64,000 nt of DNA from Pseudomonadales bacterium (lineage in GTDB: Bacteria > Pseudomonadota > Gammaproteobacteria > Pseudomonadales > UBA7239), in assembly GCA_028280345.1 (NCBI GenBank), contig JANQLY010000022.1, positions 1 to 64,000 on the forward strand, written 5' to 3'. Each line of letters starts with the position of its first letter. The first letter of the stretch is position 1. Under the pieces are notes generated by a model that saw nothing but the letters and a program-made list of their open reading frames with translations, searched no databases and was not told the origin of the DNA. This document shows positions 1 through 9,030 of the stretch, in pieces. A program made the translations under genes and the position numbers.

Positions 1-328
1 CATGACCCAGGATCCAACGATTGAGCAGTTGTTGCCGCTACAAGCGGATGAAGACGAAAAGCTCAAGCACCACTGGGATTATCTTTACGAGCCGGATGAG
101 CCGGCTTTGCTCGAAGGTCTGCTGGCTCGTTACATTGAGTCACAAACCTACCAGGCTGTAGCCGAAAACAAAGCCTGCGAACAAGCCGCACGTATGTTGG
201 CAATGAAAAACGCCACGGATAATGCTGGCGATTTGATTGACGAGCTGCAGTTGATTTACAACAAGGCGCGTCAGGCTGCGATTACCCAGGAGCTGGGTGA
301 GATCGTCAGCGGTGCAGCAGCGGTTTAA
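1..328 (+). CDS. atpG: ATP synthase F1 gamma subunit, C-terminal fragment
   Basis: The window opens inside this gene; about the last 108 residues are present. The gamma subunit is the central rotor shaft of F1Fo ATP synthase and turns inside the alpha3beta3 ring at the cytoplasmic face of the inner membrane. The fragment contains the family's C-terminal helix, with the [19 protein letters not shown] and [12 protein letters not shown] stretches that pack against the beta subunits. It ends with a TAA, and atpD follows 122 bases later on the same strand, the usual atp operon order. The identification rests on C-terminal similarity and on gene order; the start lies outside the window. Confidence 0.97.
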   Translation, partial: MTQDPTIEQLLPLQADEDEKLKHHWDYLYEPDEPALLEGLLARYIESQTYQAVAENKACEQAARMLAMKNATDNAGDLIDELQLIYNKARQAAITQELGEIVSGAAAV

Positions 329-393
329 TTAACCGCAAAGACAGTTAATCGGAAACAGACAGGGTTTGTTTCCAGCGATTTAAAGCGTAATAA

Positions 394-1848
<1,455 letters not shown>

Positions 1849-1913
1849 TCGCGGCCCTTTAAGACAGCAAACACTGACTCGAAGGCAAGGCAAAGGTAAG
1901 AGAGGCAAATAGC

Positions 1914-2333
1914 ATGGCAATGACAGTACATTGCGATATCGTTAGCGCCGAAGAAGAAATCTTCTCCGGCCTCGTGGAAATGATCATTGCCACCGGTGCA
2001 GTGGGCGAGCTGGGTATTAACTACGGCCACGCCCCACTGCTTACCGAGCTCAAGCCAGGGCCGATCCGTGTGATCAAACAGGGCGGCGAAGAAGATATCT
2101 ACTATCTCTCCGGCGGCTTCCTCGAAGTACAGCCCTACGAAATCAAAGTACTTGCCGACACCGCACTGCGCGCCGACGATCTCGACGAAGCTGCAGCGCT
2201 GGAAGCGCAGAAGCAGGCCGAACATGCAGCGAGCAACCAGGCGGGTGATGTGGATTACTCAAAAGCGCTCGCGGAAGCGGCTGCACAGCTTCGCACGATA
2301 CAAGAGATTCGTCGCAAAATGGGCAAAAAGTAA
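1914..2333 (+). CDS. atpC: ATP synthase F1 epsilon subunit
   Basis: The epsilon subunit binds the gamma shaft and links F1 to the c-ring; its C-terminal helices can block ATP hydrolysis. At 139 residues it is normal for the family. The N-terminal beta-sandwich is recognisable from [34 protein letters not shown] and [12 protein letters not shown]. The C-terminal helical hairpin starts around residue 90. A GAGAGGCAA ribosome binding site lies just upstream of the ATG. It is the last gene of the atp operon; the next gene is about 260 bases away and unrelated. Confidence 0.98.
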   Translation: MAMTVHCDIVSAEEEIFSGLVEMIIATGAVGELGINYGHAPLLTELKPGPIRVIKQGGEEDIYYLSGGFLEVQPYEIKVLADTALRADDLDEAAALEAQKQAEHAASNQAGDVDYSKALAEAAAQLRTIQEIRRKMGKK

Positions 2334-2370
2334 TCTCAGAGCTACTGCGCTCGATACTTCTTTGTCAGAA

Positions 2371-2424
2371 CAGCCCCTCAAAATACTCATTTACTAGCGT
2401 GTAAACTCCGCTTTTTCGGGGCTG
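2371..2424 (+). terminator. possible terminator region after the atp operon
   Basis: A 7-base inverted repeat (CAGCCCC at 2371-2377 and GGGGCTG at 2418-2424) lies 37 bases after the atpC stop. The loop is long, 40 bases, and there is a CTTTTT run inside the loop rather than after the stem, so a canonical intrinsic terminator is not clear. It is proposed mainly because an operon end is expected here. Confidence 0.25.
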
Positions 2425-2595
2425 CCTTCCTCGAACTATCATTGCTCGTAACGCTCTGAGAGCACTTTTATCTCAAGCGGCTTTGCTCTTTTCAAATTAG
2501 CTATATCAGAAAGGTTTTGATTTAATTGCGTTTATCGCGAGGAAGGCCTTCTCATGCATGCGTGAGAATTAGTCACATTTTACAGGGAGCCAGGT

Positions 2596-2991
2596 ATGGC
2601 AAGTGAAAAACCAACAATGATTCTCCGATCAAAGTCAGATATGACGGATGAGGAAATTTCAGCATTAACAGATGCTGAAGCATGGAGACTTATCTATTCA
2701 ATACGCACAGTTAAAGCCAAAGATACCAGGCTTCAAGTATGCTTTACCGGTTTTGGTGTTAGTAAAAAGGAAGAGCTAACAAACCTGGCCCATGATAACC
2801 GCTTCAAAGTATTTGCCTCTGTAACAAAAAAACTCGATTATCTTGTTGGTGGTGCTAATGCCGGGCCCAAGAAAATTGAGAAAGCTGAAGCCCAGGGAGT
2901 CCAATTTTTAGCAGAGCAACAGTTTGTTCATTTGGTTAAAACAGGAGAGATACCAATCCAGGGTGAGCCTTGGAGTGTGGCGGATGAATAA
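2596..2991 (+). CDS. stand-alone BRCT domain protein
   Basis: A 131-residue protein whose C-terminal half (about residues 45-115) is a BRCT domain. LQVCFTGFGVSKKEEL is the first strand and loop, VTKKLDYLVGG the middle strand, and GPKKIEKAEAQGVQFLAEQQF the conserved helix and last strand. BRCT domains bind phosphopeptides, DNA ends or other BRCT domains. In bacteria they are normally the tail of NAD-dependent DNA ligase; here no ligase domain is attached. The N-terminal 45 residues are short, charged and unassigned. A GGGAGCC ribosome binding site precedes the ATG. It has no operon partner, and its A+T-richer sequence suggests accessory DNA. The role is unknown. Confidence 0.85.
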   Translation: MASEKPTMILRSKSDMTDEEISALTDAEAWRLIYSIRTVKAKDTRLQVCFTGFGVSKKEELTNLAHDNRFKVFASVTKKLDYLVGGANAGPKKIEKAEAQGVQFLAEQQFVHLVKTGEIPIQGEPWSVADE

Positions 2992-3206
2992 CAAACTTAG
3001 AAATCGTTTAAATGCAATTCTCCACTTGGCGTGGCAGCACGGTTGGTGAGATAAATCATTTTGTCTTAAAAAGGCACAAGTGCGTAGAGCTGTCTTCAAT
3101 AGTTTAAGGTAAATAACTAGACAGCAATAATAAAAGGCTATATTCTCGTCCAGGCAGTATAAAAACCAATTAATAAATATTAATAACTAAAACAGGGAGA
3201 ATAATT

Positions 3207-6200
3207 ATGTTTAGTGTAAAACGTTTTTTTTACTCTTTACTCTTGGCATCCGCCCCCATAATAGCGACAGCGTCACCTGCTACGCCGGAGATTTATGGTT
3301 CCATTCATACGGAATACCATAACAGTCTATATAACGGACACGAAATAGGAAAAGACAAATTTGGTAATTCAAAAAAACAACATAACGATATTCTTAATCA
3401 ACAGGCATTTAATCATTCAGGTAATTTAACAATATGGGGAGTAGAAGCCTATGATTTCGCTATGCTTGCTCCGGATGAAGGTATTCCCACACCGGGTTAT
3501 CCAGGCACACCTGCTGATATCGATACAATTATGGAGCTGCTAAGAAGGGGGGTTCCCTATAAGGTTTTTGGAGATACCAGTGTTACAGCGTTAAGCTGGG
3601 TGCCTGCAAAAAATGCAACCTGCACGGGTGTGGGTACTGCACACTCAGAAGCATTTTGTAAAATAAAAGAAATCCTGGAGCACGCAAGCTGCTCAGGAAT
3701 ATATAGCGGTACAACCTGTGATACAGCGAAGGAGTGGTATCAGGATGTGCTACTTCGATATAACCAGTCGGGACTATCAGGTAGCAGCAAAAAATCGACA
3801 GTTGGTGCACAGTTCTATAACCGGTTGCGAATCATTATGGCAGAAGCGAAAGATGGAAATGGAAACCCATTGTTTCCACCATTAGGTAGCGGCCCCTCTT
3901 TTTATTCGATGGATGTTGATGGAACAGATGGACAAGATTACGTAAATAAAATTGTAGCAAGTGCAAACTGGGGTGCTTTTATTATAGAGCTATTTGGTAG
4001 TGAGGGTTTTCAGATCTCCAGTGAAATGAATAAAGATCCTTTTCTTAAAAATAGCGGCTTTGATGTAACCGAAATGGAAGAGTTTATTGACATTATTGTG
4101 TTGATACTTGCCAAGGTTGACGATATGGGCCGGCCTATACAGGGTGGTGTAGCACTGGAATATGGTGATTTATTGAGTGCCGGAGGAGGTAGTGTCCAGG
4201 AGTGTTCTTATTTCTGCGGTAAAGAAACCGTGCCAGGAGCTGGTTCACCGGATGGTTACGACAGATACCGGGATTTTTTGGTTCGCCTATTCAAGTTGTT
4301 TAACAGTGAAGAAGTTGTTTTTTATGCTTACAATACAGGTGGTGCGCCGGTAGCAACCAAAACCTATAACCCGGGTAACGTAGGTTCCGATATCCAGTTT
4401 AAAATCTACCTTTCTACTTATCTAAACGGTGCTCAGGTAGGTGAGTCTCCAGATGCCGGCGGGCCAATTGAGCACATCATCGGTGATGTACAAAATGTTA
4501 ATGAACATATCATGCCGGAAACCGGTGTTGATGTAGACTATCGCCCGGATGACCATAGTGAAAAGTTTCCTCGTGCTTACTGGCCTCTGCTTTACACGTT
4601 ATTTGATTATGGTGGTCAGGGTGGGCCGAAGATAGAGCTTGATGCTACAGGCATTAATAGCAAGTTGGCCATTGGAGTTATAGAGGGCGGTTACCAGCGT
4701 GCCACGGCCCAATCCTATGGGTTGTCGGAGTATAAAAAGTCCTGGATCGATCAGGTCAGCTATGACTATGCCATGGTTAACTATTTTAATGACAACCCGA
4801 TTAATACTCAGCAGGGGGCAGGTAAAGTCTACCTGGACAGTTTGGGCAATCATTTCCCCGCTGATATGGTTCTTGCGGAAGGTAATATAACGATACGTAA
4901 TGGGCGTACCGGATTTGGCTCTATGCTAACGTATGAATCCGGCTTCAAGCCTAAGCCTTTGGCGGCTTATCGCTCTTCCCTGCTTAGCGATGAGTTAGGC
5001 TGTGAAGATGATGGGGATGATGATTATGCGGACCCTTGTACGGAGTCTGATAGTGGGCGGGATACAGACGGTGATGGAGTAGCGGATATTGAGTTTTCAA
5101 CAGATAATGCTTCGCCGTTAACGCCGAATTTACCGTTTACAAATATTGCCGCTTCGTTAGATAGTACTATCACGGCCCGCGACCTGGCAGCCAATGAGTT
5201 TCGAATTGATAACTGCCTCTATGAAGTTAATTCAACACAGGCAGATGCTGATAGCGATGGTTGGGGAGATGCCTGTGATAACTGTGTAAATACATCTAAT
5301 CCGTTTCAGATGGATATGGATGGGGACAGTATAGGTGCGGCTTGTGAAGATACCGATAACAATGAGCACGACTTTGATGCCACGAACTTTACCTGTGACG
5401 ATGGAAATGGCAACCCGATAAGCTGTAGTGCATGGGATTACTTTGGTTGTAGTGGTAGCAACGGTAATTGTGATGGCGATGGCTTCACTGATGCAGAGGA
5501 AGAGGAACAAGGTACCTCGCCGATATTTAGTGATACAGATGGCGATACCGTAGCAGATGATATAGACAACTGTTCGTGGATTAAAAATCAAACTGGCCAG
5601 ACGAACGATAACGATGGCGATGGTTTAGGAGATGCCTGTGATCTTGATAGCGATGGCGATGGACTTGCAGATGTTGTTGAAAGTTTTTTTAATACTGACT
5701 CAGCAAATCATATGGTTCCTCCGCTTGTATCTGCAGGCACGCAGCAACTGGCTGGTGTTGGTATGTTGCCAACATACATTCCCGCGCCGTTTACTGATGA
5801 CGATCCGGTCATGTTAACCTGGAATGCAGCTAATGGAATAAATAGCGGAGCACACGTTATTGATAAAACAAACAATAACGAAGCGATACATGATATCAAT
5901 GTGGGTAACTACAATAGTATTGGCAACTGGATTGAAAGCAATAATGGAAACGGCAACCAGAAAGATGGTTATAATTTTCTATATCCACAAAACCTATACA
6001 TTGATGGCAAGGCGATAAAGATCCGCGGAGTTGAGGATACCCGGACAATTACCGGTTGGGGGTCTGCTTATGGCTATGCCTGTGTGTTGGAAAGTGATGG
6101 TGGATCATATGGTGTATGGTGTGGAAGCCTTAATGGTACTTTGGGAACCCATGTCAGCCAGACGGTGCCGACGATAACTGCTGCAACAGATATTGCTGTT

Positions 6201-6791
6201 TCTGTGGGGTTTGCTTGTGCGGCCGACAATGGAGTTGTGAAATGCTGGGCGCCGGATGGTAATGGTGTTACATTGCCATCCTATATTCCTTCGACTCCAG
6301 TAATTAGCAATAGCAGGAAAGCCCTAAAGGTGGCTACCGGAGATAAACATGTTTGCGCCCTTCTTGATGATCACGCGATTCAATGTTGGGGTGATAGTAC
6401 AGATACAAGCACCAACAAAGTACTCTCAAATATACCGCCGGTTAGCTCTCCAATAGCGATTAGCTCCGGTGCTTATCATGCCTGTGTTCTACATGGCAAT
6501 AATCTGCCGTCGGGCAATAGCGTAACCTGCTGGGGTGAAAATAGTTCTGGCCAGGCAACGGTACCGGCTGAGTTGGCAGACTCTAATGTGGTTCGGTTGG
6601 AGTCAGGTGGAAACGATAATTGCGCAGCATTGGCTCAAGACGAGGTTCCGGGCACTGGATACCTGCTAATTAATGACCTTGTTTGTTGGCCGACGCCCAT
6701 TGATAGTGATGGAGATGGGGAAAGTGATCGTTGTGAAATAGAAAATGGCACAGAGCCAGATAACCCTGCGAGCACATCGGGTAGTTGCTAG
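3207..6791 (+). CDS. large secreted protein with thrombospondin type-3 and RCC1-like repeats
   Basis: A 1194-residue exported protein. Residues 1-23 form a signal peptide (basic start, hydrophobic core, ATASPA cleavage region). Residues 24-600 match nothing I recognise and contain several cysteine pairs. From about 605 to 840 there are calcium-binding thrombospondin type-3 repeats rich in DxDxDG motifs, such as DTDGDGVADIE, NDNDGDGLGDACD and DSDGDGLADVVE. From about 945 to 1155 come four or five RCC1-like blades with the pattern G..(Y/F/H).CAL..(G/V)..CWG. A final DSDGDGESDRCE repeat ends the protein. Such proteins are cell-surface or matrix adhesins, but the function here is unproven. It stands alone, with a GGGAGAA ribosome binding site and a terminator right after the stop. 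Confidence 0.85.
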   Translation: MFSVKRFFYSLLLASAPIIATASPATPEIYGSIHTEYHNSLYNGHEIGKDKFGNSKKQHNDILNQQAFNHSGNLTIWGVEAYDFAMLAPDEGIPTPGYPGTPADIDTIMELLRRGVPYKVFGDTSVTALSWVPAKNATCTGVGTAHSEAFCKIKEILEHASCSGIYSGTTCDTAKEWYQDVLLRYNQSGLSGSSKKSTVGAQFYNRLRIIMAEAKDGNGNPLFPPLGSGPSFYSMDVDGTDGQDYVNKIVASANWGAFIIELFGSEGFQISSEMNKDPFLKNSGFDVTEMEEFIDIIVLILAKVDDMGRPIQGGVALEYGDLLSAGGGSVQECSYFCGKETVPGAGSPDGYDRYRDFLVRLFKLFNSEEVVFYAYNTGGAPVATKTYNPGNVGSDIQFKIYLSTYLNGAQVGESPDAGGPIEHIIGDVQNVNEHIMPETGVDVDYRPDDHSEKFPRAYWPLLYTLFDYGGQGGPKIELDATGINSKLAIGVIEGGYQRATAQSYGLSEYKKSWIDQVSYDYAMVNYFNDNPINTQQGAGKVYLDSLGNHFPADMVLAEGNITIRNGRTGFGSMLTYESGFKPKPLAAYRSSLLSDELGCEDDGDDDYADPCTESDSGRDTDGDGVADIEFSTDNASPLTPNLPFTNIAASLDSTITARDLAANEFRIDNCLYEVNSTQADADSDGWGDACDNCVNTSNPFQMDMDGDSIGAACEDTDNNEHDFDATNFTCDDGNGNPISCSAWDYFGCSGSNGNCDGDGFTDAEEEEQGTSPIFSDTDGDTVADDIDNCSWIKNQTGQTNDNDGDGLGDACDLDSDGDGLADVVESFFNTDSANHMVPPLVSAGTQQLAGVGMLPTYIPAPFTDDDPVMLTWNAANGINSGAHVIDKTNNNEAIHDINVGNYNSIGNWIESNNGNGNQKDGYNFLYPQNLYIDGKAIKIRGVEDTRTITGWGSAYGYACVLESDGGSYGVWCGSLNGTLGTHVSQTVPTITAATDIAVSVGFACAADNGVVKCWAPDGNGVTLPSYIPSTPVISNSRKALKVATGDKHVCALLDDHAIQCWGDSTDTSTNKVLSNIPPVSSPIAISSGAYHACVLHGNNLPSGNSVTCWGENSSGQATVPAELADSNVVRLESGGNDNCAALAQDEVPGTGYLLINDLVCWPTPIDSDGDGESDRCEIENGTEPDNPASTSGSC

Positions 6792-6797
6792 TGTTTA

Positions 6798-6828
6798 GTA
6801 ACAAGGGGCACTATGTGCCCCTTGTTAC
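6798..6828. terminator. hairpin between convergent genes
   Basis: A perfect 14-base stem with a 3-base loop (6798-6811 pairs with 6815-6828), placed 6 bases after the stop of the large secreted protein gene and 8 bases before the end of the oppositely oriented ccdB. There is no clear U-run on either side, but the symmetry and position fit a shared bidirectional terminator. Confidence 0.75.
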
Positions 6829-6836
6829 ATTAGGGC

Positions 6837-7154
6837 TTAGATCCCCGTAACCAAAAAATCTATCGCCGGAAGTATTTCGTCTTTGTTTTCAAGGGCTGAA
6901 ATTTCAACAGCTTCCAAAAAAGATACAGATACGCTGGTAATCTGGTGAGTTAGCAAAATGTATTTTTTACCGTTGATGTTTATGATTGGGCACAGGCTTT
7001 CAGGGTATTGCCGGTTGTCTTTTTTCTTTTTTGTAAGCGGGATCACTACCCGGGTGTTGAGGTTTTCCAGCAGGCTACTCTGTACATCCATAAAGTACGG
7101 GTAAGCTTTACTCGTGTCCTTGTTGGTGTTTTTGTAGATCGTAAATTGGCTCAT
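6837..7154 (-). CDS. ccdB: CcdB-family toxin (DNA gyrase poison)
   Basis: The toxin of a type II toxin-antitoxin pair; CcdB traps DNA gyrase in its cleavage complex. The 105-residue protein matches CcdB throughout: QFTIYKN at the start, AYPYFMDVQSSLLENLNTRVV in the dimer core, LCPIININGKKYILLT, and a C-terminal IDFLVTGI like the NLMFWGI that contacts gyrase in F-plasmid CcdB. The F-plasmid tryptophan is replaced by valine. I chose the ATG at 7154, which has GGTGGT just upstream; a GTG three codons earlier is possible. Its gene follows ccdA by 14 bases, so they form one operon and regulate themselves as a complex. Confidence 0.92.
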   Translation of the reverse strand: MSQFTIYKNTNKDTSKAYPYFMDVQSSLLENLNTRVVIPLTKKKKDNRQYPESLCPIININGKKYILLTHQITSVSVSFLEAVEISALENKDEILPAIDFLVTGI

Positions 7155-7168
7155 GGTTACCACCGAAT

Positions 7169-7414
7169 TCAGAATGTTCGGTGTTTATCGGCAAACACCC
7201 CGTGTTTTTTGCTTAGCTCATTGCAGGAGTCTATGCCGACTTTGTTGTCTTTGAGCCACTGCGCCCGCCGGGCCTCGCGAACCTTTTCTTGCAGGGCGCT
7301 TTCCAGTGTAGCTGACAGGTTAATGCCGAGGCTTCGAGCTTCCTTAAGCAATTCGCTATTGATACTGAGATTGGTGGGCTTCTTCGGGGCGGTTTTATCA
7401 AACACTGGCTGCAT
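7169..7414 (-). CDS. ccdA: CcdA-family antitoxin
   Basis: An 81-residue antitoxin that should neutralise CcdB and repress the operon. The N-terminal part (about residues 12-45) resembles a ribbon-helix-helix DNA-binding domain, with KPTNLSINSELLKEARSLGINLS. The C-terminal tail resembles the CcdB-binding segment: ARRAQWLKDNKVGIDSCNE followed by GVFADKHRTF, comparable to GSFADENRDW in F-plasmid CcdA. It is first in the operon, as usual. The region between 7415 and the glmU start at 7624 should hold its promoter, but I see no clear -10/-35 pair. Confidence 0.92.
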   Translation of the reverse strand: MQPVFDKTAPKKPTNLSINSELLKEARSLGINLSATLESALQEKVREARRAQWLKDNKVGIDSCNELSKKHGVFADKHRTF

Positions 7415-7623
7415 GTTGGTATCTCTCCACTTGGTCTACTCAGGGTCTGCATAGGTAATGCGCATAGTCTATGCGCATCGCCGAGTAATGGCAATGGTCT
7501 CCGGGGTGCGGGGCTGCGGGGGCCTATAAGTGGAGGAGTAGACCCACCGGGAGGCGGCTTTAGTTGGGGTTTTGTGGTTTAATACCCCCACTTTCAAGAC
7601 GCAGAAAACCATCCAGAACCACC

Positions 7624-8982
7624 ATGCCAGTTGATATTGTTATTCTCGCGGCGGGCCAGGGCACACGCATGAACTCGGCCACGCCGAAGGTATTGCACCC
7701 AATTGCCGGCAAGCCGATGCTGCAGCACGTGATTGATGCCGCCAAGCAGTTTGGCGAGGTGGAGATCAACGTGGTGATTGGTCACGGTGCTGAGCAGGTG
7801 CGCGAACGCATTGTGGAGACCGGCATCAACTGGGTGACTCAGGCGGAGCAGCTCGGTACAGGCCACGCGGTGCAAATGGCGCTGCCGAACCTGCGTGAAA
7901 GCGCCACCGTGCTCGTGCTGTATGGCGATGTGCCGCTGGTGAATGCTGCCACACTCAAGCAGTTGGTGATGCAGGTGGACGAAAACAATATGGCATTGCT
8001 CACCGTGGAGCTGGATAACCCGAGTGGTTATGGCCGTATCATTCGCAACAGCAATGGCGATGTGGAAGAAATTGTTGAGCAAAAAGACGCGACGGAAGAA
8101 CAGCAAAAGATCAAGGAAGGTAATACCGGCATTATGGCGATTCACCAAAGCCGTCTCACCGGCTGGCTTGAAGAACTGAAAAACGACAATGCCCAGGGCG
8201 AATACTATCTAACTGACATCGTTGGTTTTGCCTCGCGCGACAGTGTTACGGTGAATGCGCTCGTAAGCCAGAGTCGCTCGGAAGTGCTCGGTGTCAATGA
8301 CCGCTATCAGCAAGCGATGCTTGAACAGATCTGCCAGCAACGCTTGGCGAAACAACTCATGGCGCAGGGTGTGACGATGTACGACCCAACCCGTTTTGAT
8401 TGTCGCGGCGAAATTACCGTAGGCAAAGATGTATTGATTGATGTTAACGCGGTGTTTGAGGGAACCAACAGTCTTGGCGATAACGTGCATATCGAACCTA
8501 ACTGCTACATTAAAAATGCCACAATCGGCAACAACGTCACGATCAAGGCGAACAGCGTGCTCGAAGATGTGACGATTGCCGATAATTGCGATATCGGACC
8601 GTTTGCGCGTTTGCGCCCAGGCACCAACCTGCAGGAAAATGCAAAAATCGGTAACTTTGTTGAAACCAAAAAAGCCAATATTGGCAAGGGCAGCAAGGTC
8701 AACCACCTTTCCTATGTGGGTGATGCGGAAATTGGCAGCAACAGCAATATCGGTGCGGGCACGATTACCTGCAATTACGATGGTGTGAACAAACACAAAA
8801 CCACGATTGGTGACGACGCGTTTGTCGGTTCCAACAGCACCCTCGTGGCTCCGGTTGAGATTGAAAATGGCGGCTTTGTCGGCGCGGGCTCAACGATTAC
8901 CAAAACCGTACCCGAAGATAACCTCGCGGTGGGTCGCAGCCGGCAGCGCAATATCGAAGGCTGGGAGAAGCCAAAAAAATGA
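7624..8982 (+). CDS. glmU: bifunctional UDP-N-acetylglucosamine pyrophosphorylase / glucosamine-1-phosphate acetyltransferase
   Basis: Makes UDP-N-acetylglucosamine in two cytoplasmic steps: acetylation of glucosamine-1-phosphate, then uridylyl transfer. This is the precursor of peptidoglycan and lipopolysaccharide. The start is set at the ATG for MPVDIVILAAGQGTRM, giving 452 residues against about 456 in E. coli; an upstream in-frame extension has no family match. The uridylyltransferase half carries LAAGQGTRMNSATPKVLHP and YGDVPL. The C-terminal half, from about residue 250, is a left-handed beta-helix of hexapeptide repeats ending in acetyl-CoA-binding GAGTITCNYDG. glmS follows 48 bases later, so the two steps around glucosamine phosphate are probably cotranscribed. 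Confidence 0.98.
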   Translation: MPVDIVILAAGQGTRMNSATPKVLHPIAGKPMLQHVIDAAKQFGEVEINVVIGHGAEQVRERIVETGINWVTQAEQLGTGHAVQMALPNLRESATVLVLYGDVPLVNAATLKQLVMQVDENNMALLTVELDNPSGYGRIIRNSNGDVEEIVEQKDATEEQQKIKEGNTGIMAIHQSRLTGWLEELKNDNAQGEYYLTDIVGFASRDSVTVNALVSQSRSEVLGVNDRYQQAMLEQICQQRLAKQLMAQGVTMYDPTRFDCRGEITVGKDVLIDVNAVFEGTNSLGDNVHIEPNCYIKNATIGNNVTIKANSVLEDVTIADNCDIGPFARLRPGTNLQENAKIGNFVETKKANIGKGSKVNHLSYVGDAEIGSNSNIGAGTITCNYDGVNKHKTTIGDDAFVGSNSTLVAPVEIENGGFVGAGSTITKTVPEDNLAVGRSRQRNIEGWEKPKK

Positions 8983-9030
8983 ATGCTCAAGCAGCAATAG
9001 CTGTAATAATAGAAGAGGCTCGATAACGGT

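Noticed and set aside
2424..2547. Perfect 10-base inverted repeat (GCCTTCCTCG at 2424-2433 and CGAGGAAGGC at 2538-2547) 104 bases apart between atpC and the BRCT gene
   Set aside because: Could be borders of a small insertion or a palindromic repeat, but no direct repeats or transposase and no second copy were seen.
7008..7454. 148-codon + strand frame lying over ccdB and ccdA
   Set aside because: Opposite to two recognisable genes; product has no sensible domain.
8209..8796. 195-codon - strand frame within glmU
   Set aside because: Antisense shadow of the hexapeptide-repeat region, whose regular codon pattern keeps the other strand open.
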